Of a stretch of DNA of 64,000 bases, positions 28,593 through 35,938 are shown one piece after another (positions within the stretch are counted from its first letter, which is position 1; every line of letters begins with the position of its first letter). The notes under the pieces are model-generated. The model did no database searches and had not been told where the DNA came from. It saw only the letters and a list, made by a program, of their open reading frames with translations. This DNA is from an uncultured Shimia sp. (GTDB lineage Bacteria; Pseudomonadota; Alphaproteobacteria; Rhodobacterales; Rhodobacteraceae). Both the position numbers and the translations under genes were made by a program. The stretch lies in contig NZ_CANLRL010000012.1 of the NCBI RefSeq assembly GCF_947493595.1, positions 1 to 64,000 on the forward strand, in the 5' to 3' direction.

Positions 28593-28898
28593 ATGAAGAC
28601 ATTCAAAGAACTGATGGCCGAGCCTGAACAGCTCGACGAACGCGTCTTGAGAAGTGGTACCATTGCCGCTCTTGCGGCGAAGTCAGCTGCGGCAGGCACC
28701 AAAGCCGAAAAGTCGTTCAAGCAAGCTCAGGCAGCGCTAGATGACAACCAACGCAGAGACGATGTCCACACGCAGCTAGACGCGATCAACGCTGCTCTCA
28801 GAGCTTTGATCGACGCTCACAGGCACCAGACGCGGCAGATCCGGCACCACATGGCAATGGATGCTGCCGGACATTTGTCGAAGAAGACAAAGCGATAA
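28593..28898 (+). CDS. Small helical protein, partner of the RHH gene
   Basis: A 101-residue protein, rich in Ala, Gln, Lys and Asp, with heptad-like spacing over residues 25-85 that suggests a coiled coil, and a basic C-terminus (HLSKKTKR). GAGGAG lies about 8 bases before ATG 28593. No family is recognised. Coupling to the RHH gene suggests a shared regulatory or plasmid-type maintenance role, which is inference. Confidence 0.6.
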   Translation: MKTFKELMAEPEQLDERVLRSGTIAALAAKSAAAGTKAEKSFKQAQAALDDNQRRDDVHTQLDAINAALRALIDAHRHQTRQIRHHMAMDAAGHLSKKTKR

Positions 28899-28945
28899 CG
28901 CCAGAAGCACTGCAAACGGCAGAAACGTCATTTCCGGCTATGCCA

Positions 28946-29557
28946 TCAAATCATCTGCACTAGCCGCTTCTTCGCGTCCGTGTCACCTTCGATGTAGCGC
29001 TGAGTCATGGACAAGCTTGAATGCCCTGCCAGCTCTTGAACATCTCGTAGTGACCCGCCCGCTTGAACGACTTTCTTCGCGGCATTGGTGATGAACGTCC
29101 GTCGCCCACTGTGGCTGCTAGCACCGATAAAGCCTAGATCTCGATACCAGTGCTGAAACATGTTCACGATGACCTGTGCGGGAGTACTGTCGCTCCGCTC
29201 GGTGCTGATGATAGAGCGCTCAGGCAGCGGTGGTGCGTCACGTCTGACACGCTTTGATGCACAGACAGTCATCCACGCTTCAAGCGCCTTTCTCAGATCC
29301 CGGTTCATTGGAATGATGCGACCACTGCGACCTTTGCTTGTTCGATCGGTCAGCTCGATATGACCTGCAATGTCGCCGTCTGCGTTCATGACAGACGACC
29401 AGCGTAAGCCCGCGACTTCTTTCGCTCTTAGCCCGGCTTTGACGGTCAGCAGAAAAATGACTTTGTTTCGATCTGCATTGCGCCGCGTCTCAAGGTGCCG
29501 AAGCACCGCCTGAACTTGAGCGTTCGTGAGAACTTTCGCTTGTTTGCCTTGTGCCAT
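28946..29557 (-). CDS. Core-only tyrosine recombinase
   Basis: A 203-residue protein consisting of just the catalytic domain, the size of FimB/FimE-type recombinases. Catalytic residues are visible: Arg in KAGLRAKEVAGLRW, Lys in TSKGRSGR, the HxxR box in SSHSGRRTFIT, His in LAGHSSLS and nucleophile Tyr in MTQRYIEG. All are intact. It is not the integrase expected at attL and lacks an arm-binding domain. Two perfect inverted repeats lie just upstream (29666-29752). It may invert or excise DNA, or serve as a directionality partner. Confidence 0.85.
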   Translation of the reverse strand: MAQGKQAKVLTNAQVQAVLRHLETRRNADRNKVIFLLTVKAGLRAKEVAGLRWSSVMNADGDIAGHIELTDRTSKGRSGRIIPMNRDLRKALEAWMTVCASKRVRRDAPPLPERSIISTERSDSTPAQVIVNMFQHWYRDLGFIGASSHSGRRTFITNAAKKVVQAGGSLRDVQELAGHSSLSMTQRYIEGDTDAKKRLVQMI

Positions 29558-29665
29558 GTCGGACCCATTATGAAATTGCGATTACATGCAAGATTCTAAC
29601 AGGTGCCTCCGGGCTGCATAGTGGTCTCTGAAAACTACTCAATAAATGCAGTGGGTTGCTCGATT

Positions 29666-29693
29666 TGATTATGGAACTTAGTTTCCATAATCA
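29666..29693. repeat. Perfect 11-bp inverted repeat, 6-base loop
   Basis: TGATTATGGAA (29666-29676) and TTCCATAATCA (29683-29693) are exact reverse complements. It lies about 110 bases upstream of the small recombinase start codon. No T run follows, so it is not a normal terminator. Confidence 0.7.
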
Positions 29694-29723
29694 GGTTCAT
29701 CCAGTGCTCCGAGAGCGCTCGAC

Positions 29724-29752
29724 TTGCGCACCTCAATACTTGAGGTGCGCAA
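29724..29752. repeat. Perfect 13-bp inverted repeat, 3-base loop
   Basis: TTGCGCACCTCAA (29724-29736) and TTGAGGTGCGCAA (29740-29752) pair perfectly. It follows the stop of the 29760-30302 gene by 7 bases on the minus strand, so it may end that transcript, yet there is no T run on either side. Confidence 0.7.
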
Positions 29753-29759
29753 AGCACAC

Positions 29760-30302
29760 TTAGTGAACGGTAATATCTTCATGTCTAAATGACGTGCACC
29801 CAGCAGATTCATAGAATTTATGATTATCTTCTATGACGTTAGCGAGAACAGACCCGATTTCTGACCACTCTTCAAACTTGACTCTTGAAGACACTTTTCT
29901 TGCAATCGAGCGTCGAACTCCGTCATAGCAAAAAGTTAAATGCTCAAAGTCCTCTGAAAATTCACAAGTGTAGAACTCTTCTTCGTAAGCATGCAGAAAA
30001 TCTGTTATCATGCTCGCAGCTTCTTCGTCTGCTTCGAACGACCCGATATGAGTCAAGTTAGTCCAAATGTGGTTGGACATCATTTCATCATTTGCTTTCA
30101 AACAATCTGTCAGATCGGCATCGACAATATTGATCGTGAGCGTGCTTGTTTCTGACGCATAGTGCGCGACGAGATGCTTTCGACCGTCTAAGACATTGAA
30201 TTTCGGAACAAAATTACTCATCTTCGGACCATGCATGACCGAGTACTTGTTCGCAAAATTGCTGACAGAAGATCCATTAAAAAGTTTTGAAATTGTGCTC
30301 AT
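29760..30302 (-). CDS. Unknown AT-rich island protein
   Basis: A 180-residue acidic protein (MSTISKLFNGSSVSNFANKY...) with no membrane segment, signal peptide or motif I can place. AAAAAGG lies about 7 bases before ATG 30302. Its base composition is distinctly AT-richer than the core genes. The balanced amino-acid composition argues for a real gene. Confidence 0.6.
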   Translation of the reverse strand: MSTISKLFNGSSVSNFANKYSVMHGPKMSNFVPKFNVLDGRKHLVAHYASETSTLTINIVDADLTDCLKANDEMMSNHIWTNLTHIGSFEADEEAASMITDFLHAYEEEFYTCEFSEDFEHLTFCYDGVRRSIARKVSSRVKFEEWSEIGSVLANVIEDNHKFYESAGCTSFRHEDITVH

Positions 30303-30483
30303 TGTTTTGACCTTTTTGATTTCGCAAGCGCAGAAAAACTCTGCAACTCGAGCTGATTTAATTTGGGGATTAGATTTTCAGACACAGCGAAAACACAGCA
30401 CTACAATCTGCTGCTTGCTAGCGAACAATCACACACGTACTACATGCGTGCGCTTTCAACGATGTCTTGCAAAATGCTGTATA

Positions 30484-30541
30484 CAGACATGCGCTACATG
30501 TCTGAGCGCTTCCTTCTTAATACAGGAAGCGCCCTCTTTTT
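30484..30541 (+). terminator. Double hairpin with T run (possible sRNA 3' end)
   Basis: Hairpin 1 is CAGACATG (30484-30491) with CATGTCTG (30497-30504). Hairpin 2 is GCGCTTCCT (30506-30514) with AGGAAGCGC (30524-30532), followed by CCTCTTTTT. Together they form a canonical plus-strand Rho-independent terminator, but no convincing gene precedes it on that strand, so a short non-coding RNA starting after 30303 is possible. Confidence 0.6.
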
Positions 30542-31164
30542 AGAGGTAATCCTCCTCGATTGTCAAGTTTTATTTTATAATGATCTACATTTTGCTCAAA
30601 TCGAACCCACGGTACCAGAAATAGCGGCAAGGAAACTGACGCATTCTTGAGCCTCACCAGCTACCATTCCACAAACCGATTTGGGGCTGGCCGATATTTT
30701 GCCATTCCGGATACAGGCAGCGCCCCTAGATTTCGAGCATGATTGAGAATACGCGACCGACTTAACAAACCCCAAGACTTCATGCGCCAACGCCAAAACA
30801 AGGCACGCTCCGCTCAAACCTGAACAAGGGGTTTAGAAGATCTCTCAGTGCACCTTCGATGCACAGTGCTGCGCACTGTCACATACTCTTAGATCTCTTA
30901 GATGTACTGACACTTACAGCTCTGCTGCCTGTCACTTAGAAACAATAATATTCATTTTTAAGCGACATCGCTATTATACCAAAGCCAGCGACAATGTCAA
31001 GCAAATTCGAGGGTATCGCATTGAAAATGAACGATAAAGTGCCATTTCCTGGCTCACCGCCTGCTCTTCGCTTCTGAATTGGTAAAGTCGTCTGATTTTG
31101 ATGTTTCTGGCGAAAGCTGACAAGATATTACCCAACAATTACAATACCTTACAGAGCACTCGAT
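30542..31164. other. Palindrome-rich non-coding island end
   Basis: About 620 bases without a supportable gene. Short palindromes cluster at 30848-30890 (GTGCA/TGCAC, CAGTGC/GCACTG). The last part, up to the possible arm sites at 31165-31186, is strongly AT-rich. Confidence 0.45.
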
Positions 31165-31186
31165 AGTTACACACTCAACTACACAC
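31165..31186 (+). repeat. Possible integrase arm sites beside attR
   Basis: AGTTACACAC (31165-31174) and AACTACACAC (31177-31186) repeat with a 12-base period about 40 bases inside attR and match the pair beside attL at 20349-20369. Confidence 0.45.
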
Positions 31187-31224
31187 AATCGAATAACTAT
31201 CTGATATCATTATTTGTCCTCGCT

Positions 31225-31269
31225 ATCATAATCCGCGTGTCCGGGGTTCAAGTCCCTGTACCGCCACCA
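31225..31269 (+). repeat. attR: tRNA 3' fragment
   Basis: An exact 45-base copy of tRNA bases 20244-20288, running from the anticodon loop to CCA. It has no 5' half, so it is not a tRNA gene. It marks the right end of the island. Confidence 0.95.
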
Positions 31270-31277
31270 AGAATTCC

Positions 31278-31310
31278 AAAGCCCGGATGGATCGCCATCC
31301 GGGCTTTTCT
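31278..31310 (+). terminator. Displaced original terminator of the tRNA gene
   Basis: A 13-bp stem AAAGCCCGGATGG (31278-31290) pairs with CCATCCGGGCTTT (31295-31307) around ATCG and is followed by TTCTTTT. It stands 9 bases after attR, the place where the tRNA terminator would lie before island insertion. Confidence 0.85.
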
Positions 31311-31332
31311 TTTGCCTCAAATGCCTCGTTAC

Positions 31333-31375
31333 AAAAGAGTGCGGCGGGCCCTTTGGGCCCGCCGCACTCTTTTTG
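31333..31375. terminator. Strong bidirectional terminator after the indolepyruvate oxidoreductase gene
   Basis: A long GC stem, AAAAGAGTGCGGCGGGCCC against GGGCCCGCCGCACTCTTTTT with a TTT loop, with A and T runs on both ends. It lies about 30 bases beyond the stop codon at 31405 on the minus strand. Confidence 0.92.
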
Positions 31376-31404
31376 CCTAAAACCGCCTTCGAACAGGGCG
31401 AGCG

Positions 31405-34400
31405 TTAGTGTTTTGCCGACAACATCGCTTCCAACATCATTGCACTCTTGCGCGCTATATCTGCGGCCTCCTCACGAACCACGCCATATCCACGGATGTC
31501 TTTTGGTGCAGTCAAAAGCGCCCAACAGGTCTCATGGTCCTTTTTGCAGTAACCCCTCTCAACCAAATCAAGAACACTTTCAAACCACTCCAGCAGGTCA
31601 CGATCCAATTTACGATCCGCACTAAACCTAAACGGGTCCGCGACCGAGCCACGCAAAACACGCGCCTTCGCCAGCACCCCGAGCACCGGGCGCATCCATG
31701 GCCCCAGCTTGATCTTCTTTGGGCGGCCTTGTGAATCACGCCCAAGGGGCAAAATTGGCGGCGCCATGTGGTAATTCACCTTAAAGTCGCCCTCGAACTC
31801 CGCCTTCAAACGCGCGGCAAAACCAGCATCCAATTGAAGACGTGCAACCTCATACTCATCTTTATAGGCCATGAGTTTGAACAGAGACTTTGCAGCCTCG
31901 ACCAGCAGCTCTTCTGGCAACACCTGTGCCAGCGCCGTCATGCGATCCTCAAACCGTGCCGCATAAGACGCGCTTTGATAGTCAGTCAGGAAAGCGGACC
32001 GCTTTGCGATCACAGATTCTGAGGCTTCCGTAGCATAGGGCGTCGCCAGCGATATCGCCTCCGGATCATGCGCAAGCACCCGCCCGATATCAAACGCTTT
32101 GGCGTTTTTCTCCACAGCAACGCCGTTAAGAAGGATCGCCTGTTTTAGAGCGACTTCACTCACTGGCACCAGCCCACGCTGGTAGGCAAATCCAAGCATC
32201 ATCACATTGGCAAACACGCTATCCCCCATGAGCTTTTCTGCCATCTTGTTCGCGTTGAGAGCGCGTACATTATCTGCGCCAACCGCCTTGCGAATAACCT
32301 GCTCGCGCAAGCCAACCTTTAGGTCTGCATCGCGATTGAGCACCAGATCACCCGTTGGCATTTCCGCCGTATTCAGCACAACCTGTGCACCCTTGCGATA
32401 GTGCACGCTGGCCTTGGGCGCAGAACTTACCACCACGTCACAACCAATCACCGCATCCGCGGCGCCGCTTTCAATGCGCACCTGGTTCACAGCTGCCGGG
32501 CTGGTCCCTAGACGGATGTAGCTCAGCACCGTGCCAAATTTCTGCGCGAAACCGGTGAAGTCCAGCACCGAACTCCCCAACCCCTCCAAATGCGCAGCCA
32601 TTGTGATCAAGGCCCCAACGGTCACAACCCCAGTGCCTCCCACGCCAGTCACCAGCAAATCAAAAGGCTTGTCCAACGCCGGCACCGCAGGTGTCGGCAC
32701 CTTGGTCAACAACGCAGTCACGTCAACCTCTGCACCATCCTTCCGACGTCGCTTGGCCCCGGTCACCGTCACGAAGCTTGGACAAAATCCATCAACACAA
32801 GAGAAATCTTTGTTACATGTCGAGAGGTTGATCTTGCGCTTCCGGCCAAATTCGGTCTCCACCGGCTCCACGCTCAGGCAATTGGACGCTTTTGAGCAGT
32901 CCCCACAACCTTCACAAACCAAATCGTTGATAAAGGCAAAAGTATCCGGATCTTCCATGGTGCCACGCTTGCGACGGCGACGTTTTTCCGTCGCACAGGT
33001 CTGCTCGTAAATCAGCAGCGTCACACCTTCGACGTCTCGCAGTTCGCGCTGCACCGGATCCATGTCTTTGCGGTCATGGAAAGATGTGTCCGGCGGGAAA
33101 TCTCCTTTGGAAAATTTGGAAATGTCGTCACTGACCAAGGCGATCCGCGCCACACCCTCGGCGCGCGCATTCCAAGCGATGCCGTGCACCGAAACAGGAC
33201 CGTCTACAGGCTGCCCACCGGTCATTGCCACCGCGTCATTGAACAGAACTTTGTAGGTGATATTGGCCTTTGCGGCCACCGCTTGGCGGATTGCAAGCGA
33301 ACCGGAGTGATACCAAGTCCCTTCACCCAGGTTTTGGAAGATATGCTTGTTACCATTGTACTTTTGCGCAACAGCCACAGGCACGCCTTCTCCACCCATC
33401 TGGGCGTACCCCCCGGTATCCCGGTTCATCCAGCTGGCCATCACGTGACAGCCAATGCCACTCATTGCTTTAGACCCATCAGGCAATTTGGTGGAAGTAT
33501 TATGCGGACAACCGGAACAGAAATACGGTGTTCGGTTCGCTCCGGAAACATTTAGCACAGGCGGCTGCTCTTCGGTAAGCGCCTTTGCCTTCTCAAGCAG
33601 ACCTTCCTCGGGGAACAAACGTGCCAACCGTTCTGCAACCACCGGAACCAGAACTTTTGGAGACAATTCCCCAGTCCAAGGCAACAGCGGATCGCCTGCG
33701 GCCCGGTGTTTGCCAACCATCTTCTCCGGCTTATCACCCGGCCAGTCATAGAAGTACTCTTTGAACTGGCTCTCAATAATGCCACGCTTCTCTTCTACGA
33801 CCAGCACTTCTGTTTTGCCGCGCACAAAGGCCAACGCGTCTCGGCGCGCCAATGGCCACACCATACCCACCTTGTAGACGTCAATGCCCAGTCGCCGACA
33901 CGTCGCCTCATCGAGCCCCAAAAGGCGCAGGGCCTCCATGAGGTCCAGATGCCCCTTACCGGTGGTCACAAAACCAAATGTAGCCTCCGGAATGTCATAG
34001 ACGCGCTGATCAATTGGATTGGCTTCAACAAAAGCCTCCACGGCATTCAATTTATGTTCAATGCGGGTTTCGATTTCCGGGCTGGGCAGATCGCTGGGGC
34101 GCACATGAAGACCGCCCGCGGGCATGTCAAATTCTGGCGTCACAAACGCTCGGTCCGGGACCAATTCCACAGACCGCCCGGATTCCACCGTTTCAGAAAT
34201 CGCCTTGAACCCAACCCAAGTGCCCGAGAAACGCGATAGCGCAATGCCGTATTCACCAAAAGCCTGATACTCATCAACACTTGCCGGATTTAGCGTCGGC
34301 ATGAACCAGGACATAAACGCCACATCCGATTGGTGCGGCATCGAGGAACTGACACATCCGTGGTCATCGCCCGCCACTACCAGCACACCGCCTTTGGGGG

Positions 34401-34818
34401 AGGAACCATATGCGTTGCCGTGTTTTAAGGCATCTCCGGACCGGTCCACGCCCGGCCCTTTGCCATACCACATGGAAAACAGTCCCTCGACGTCGCAATC
34501 AGGGTCCAGCGTTGCTTGCTGTGCCCCCAATACCGCTGTAGCGCCAAGGTCTTCATTCACTGCGGGCATAAAGGTGATGTTCTGATCTTTCACCCGATCC
34601 CGCTCGCGCCAGAACTCCAAGTCCAACGCCCCAAGAGGAGACCCTCGATAGCCGGACACAAAGCCCCCTGTGTTCAGCCCAGCGTTTCGGTCGCGTCGCG
34701 CTTGATCAAACATGATCCGTACCAGCGCCTGCGTACCGGTCAGGAACACCCTGCCTTCCGTACGATCATAGCGATCTGACAGGGCATAACTTTCAAAATT
34801 GTGGCTGGCTTTGGTCAT
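31405..34818 (-). CDS. Indolepyruvate ferredoxin oxidoreductase, fused alpha-beta form
   Basis: A 1137-residue enzyme that decarboxylates aryl- or branched 2-oxoacids to acyl-CoA with thiamine diphosphate and iron-sulfur clusters. Residues 1-420 are the pyrimidine-binding part (SGYRGSPLGALD). The TPP-binding region follows (YFCSGCPHNTSTKLPDGS, GIGCHVMASWMNRDTGGYAQMGGEG). Cysteine clusters CEGCGDCSKASNC and CNKDFSCVDGFCPSF hold iron-sulfur centres. The gamma-type domain from about 720 has VTGVGGTGVVTVGALI, and a C-terminal DUF6537-like part follows. The divergent Lrp gene is its likely regulator. GGAGGAG lies upstream of ATG 34818. Confidence 0.94.
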   Translation of the reverse strand: MTKASHNFESYALSDRYDRTEGRVFLTGTQALVRIMFDQARRDRNAGLNTGGFVSGYRGSPLGALDLEFWRERDRVKDQNITFMPAVNEDLGATAVLGAQQATLDPDCDVEGLFSMWYGKGPGVDRSGDALKHGNAYGSSPKGGVLVVAGDDHGCVSSSMPHQSDVAFMSWFMPTLNPASVDEYQAFGEYGIALSRFSGTWVGFKAISETVESGRSVELVPDRAFVTPEFDMPAGGLHVRPSDLPSPEIETRIEHKLNAVEAFVEANPIDQRVYDIPEATFGFVTTGKGHLDLMEALRLLGLDEATCRRLGIDVYKVGMVWPLARRDALAFVRGKTEVLVVEEKRGIIESQFKEYFYDWPGDKPEKMVGKHRAAGDPLLPWTGELSPKVLVPVVAERLARLFPEEGLLEKAKALTEEQPPVLNVSGANRTPYFCSGCPHNTSTKLPDGSKAMSGIGCHVMASWMNRDTGGYAQMGGEGVPVAVAQKYNGNKHIFQNLGEGTWYHSGSLAIRQAVAAKANITYKVLFNDAVAMTGGQPVDGPVSVHGIAWNARAEGVARIALVSDDISKFSKGDFPPDTSFHDRKDMDPVQRELRDVEGVTLLIYEQTCATEKRRRRKRGTMEDPDTFAFINDLVCEGCGDCSKASNCLSVEPVETEFGRKRKINLSTCNKDFSCVDGFCPSFVTVTGAKRRRKDGAEVDVTALLTKVPTPAVPALDKPFDLLVTGVGGTGVVTVGALITMAAHLEGLGSSVLDFTGFAQKFGTVLSYIRLGTSPAAVNQVRIESGAADAVIGCDVVVSSAPKASVHYRKGAQVVLNTAEMPTGDLVLNRDADLKVGLREQVIRKAVGADNVRALNANKMAEKLMGDSVFANVMMLGFAYQRGLVPVSEVALKQAILLNGVAVEKNAKAFDIGRVLAHDPEAISLATPYATEASESVIAKRSAFLTDYQSASYAARFEDRMTALAQVLPEELLVEAAKSLFKLMAYKDEYEVARLQLDAGFAARLKAEFEGDFKVNYHMAPPILPLGRDSQGRPKKIKLGPWMRPVLGVLAKARVLRGSVADPFRFSADRKLDRDLLEWFESVLDLVERGYCKKDHETCWALLTAPKDIRGYGVVREEAADIARKSAMMLEAMLSAKH

Positions 34819-34949
34819 TGTTCGCGCGCTCCTCCTAGATTCTGAAATGATCTCACGAAGTTGCTGGTTTGCCGTTCCAAATCACCATGGTTCCGAGGTA
34901 GTAATGGTTCACAAAACCATAAACCCGTACGAAATTGGATCACCATGCC
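34819..34949. promoter_or_regulatory. Divergent promoter region with an ATGGTT/AACCAT repeat
   Basis: 131 bases between two divergent starts. The inverted repeat ATGGTT-cacaa-AACCAT at 34903-34920 and a further ATGGT nearby are plausible Lrp-type operator elements. Promoters for both genes must overlap here. Confidence 0.4.
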
Positions 34950-35390
34950 ATGAACCTCGATTCAAGAGATCGAAAGTTGCTCGCCTTACTGGAAAAAGAT
35001 TGCCGCATGTCCAACGCGGAATTGGCCAGCGAAGTGGGCATGTCGACCTCCGCCTGTTGGCGCCGGATCCGTGCCTTTGAGGATGCGGGGCTCATCGCAG
35101 GCTATGGCGCGCGCTTACGGCCAGAAAAGCTCGGCCTCGCGTTCCACGCGATAGTTCATGTTCAACTCACACGCCATGACCCGGCCAATCTGAAACGGTT
35201 CATCGAAGCGGTCACCGCCCGCGAAGAAATTCGAATGTGTTTCGCGACAACTGGCGCAGCAGACTACCACATGCGCGTGCGCTGCACCGATATTGAGGCT
35301 TACAACCGGTTCCTCGAGGACTTCCTCTTTACCCTGCCTGCGGTAAGTTCGGCACAGACAAACGTCATCCTGAGAGACCTAAAGTCCTAA
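34950..35390 (+). CDS. Lrp/AsnC-family transcriptional regulator
   Basis: A 146-residue regulator. The N-terminal helix-turn-helix is in [20 protein letters not shown] and [21 protein letters not shown]; the C-terminal RAM ligand-binding domain spans about 65-145 ([16 protein letters not shown]). ATG 34950 matches the family start; an ATG 15 bases upstream is possible. It probably senses an amino acid and controls the divergent 2-oxoacid oxidoreductase. Confidence 0.92.
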   Translation: MNLDSRDRKLLALLEKDCRMSNAELASEVGMSTSACWRRIRAFEDAGLIAGYGARLRPEKLGLAFHAIVHVQLTRHDPANLKRFIEAVTAREEIRMCFATTGAADYHMRVRCTDIEAYNRFLEDFLFTLPAVSSAQTNVILRDLKS

Positions 35391-35451
35391 GCCTTGCTCT
35401 TGCGCCAATTTCCCGGCTACTCCTGAACCAAAGGCAAAGCGAGCTTCTGCA

Positions 35452-35889
35452 ATGAGCAAAATGATTTACATCCTGAATGGCCCCAACCTGAATCTTTTGG
35501 GCAAGCGTGAGCCCGAAATCTATGGCCATGACACCTTGGCCGATGTGGAGACGAATTGCGCCGAGGCCGGCAAACGCCCAGGGCTTTCGGTCAAACTCTT
35601 GCAATCCAACCACGAAGGCGAACTGGTGGAGATGATCCACGACGCTCGAGAAAATGCTGCCGGCATTATCATCAATCCGGCCGCCTACAGTCACACATCC
35701 GTGGCAATCCTTGACGCTCTCAACACCTTTGAGGGACCAGTACTAGAGGTGCATATCTCCAACATCCACAAACGCGAAGCCTTCCGCCATCATAGTTATG
35801 TCTCCGCCCGTGCGGACGGCGTGATAGCCGGATTTGGCGTCAACGGATATGCCTTGGCGATGCAACACATGGGCACTTTGTTGGCGTAA
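35452..35889 (+). CDS. aroQ: 3-dehydroquinate dehydratase, type II
   Basis: A 145-residue enzyme that dehydrates 3-dehydroquinate to 3-dehydroshikimate in the shikimate pathway. Motifs are [19 protein letters not shown] with the catalytic Tyr, [38 protein letters not shown] with the catalytic His, and [11 protein letters not shown] hairpin CCGAGG/CCTCGG at 35897-35915 separates it from the convergent tex gene, without a T run. Confidence 0.96.
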   Translation: MSKMIYILNGPNLNLLGKREPEIYGHDTLADVETNCAEAGKRPGLSVKLLQSNHEGELVEMIHDARENAAGIIINPAAYSHTSVAILDALNTFEGPVLEVHISNIHKREAFRHHSYVSARADGVIAGFGVNGYALAMQHMGTLLA

Positions 35890-35938
35890 TTCACCCCCGA
35901 GGCAACCAACCTCGGAGGCGTAATCAAGACACGTCGAT

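Larger units (their letters stand above)
20289..31269. mobile_element. Genomic island of about 11 kb integrated at a tRNA gene
   Basis: The boundaries are the 45-bp direct repeats at the tRNA gene and at 31225-31269. Content: tyrosine integrase directly inside attL, DUF285/RTX repeat protein, KAP-type NTPase, ribbon-helix-helix protein with partner, a second small tyrosine recombinase and an AT-rich unknown gene. Several intergenic stretches of about 0.5-1.1 kb are visibly AT-richer than the flanks. No conjugation, replication or phage structural genes are seen, so it is at best mobilised by others. Confidence 0.93.

Noticed and set aside
28372-28898. Toxin-antitoxin pair
   Set aside because: The first protein looks like an RHH antitoxin, but the second has no toxin-family motif and looks like a coiled coil; left as an unassigned two-gene unit.
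30596-30817. 73-codon minus-strand frame near attR
   Set aside because: It needs a TTG start without a ribosome binding site, and no family is recognisable.
31225-31269. Second tRNA gene
   Set aside because: Only the 3' 45 bases are present; the acceptor 5' strand and D-arm are missing, so it is the attR repeat.
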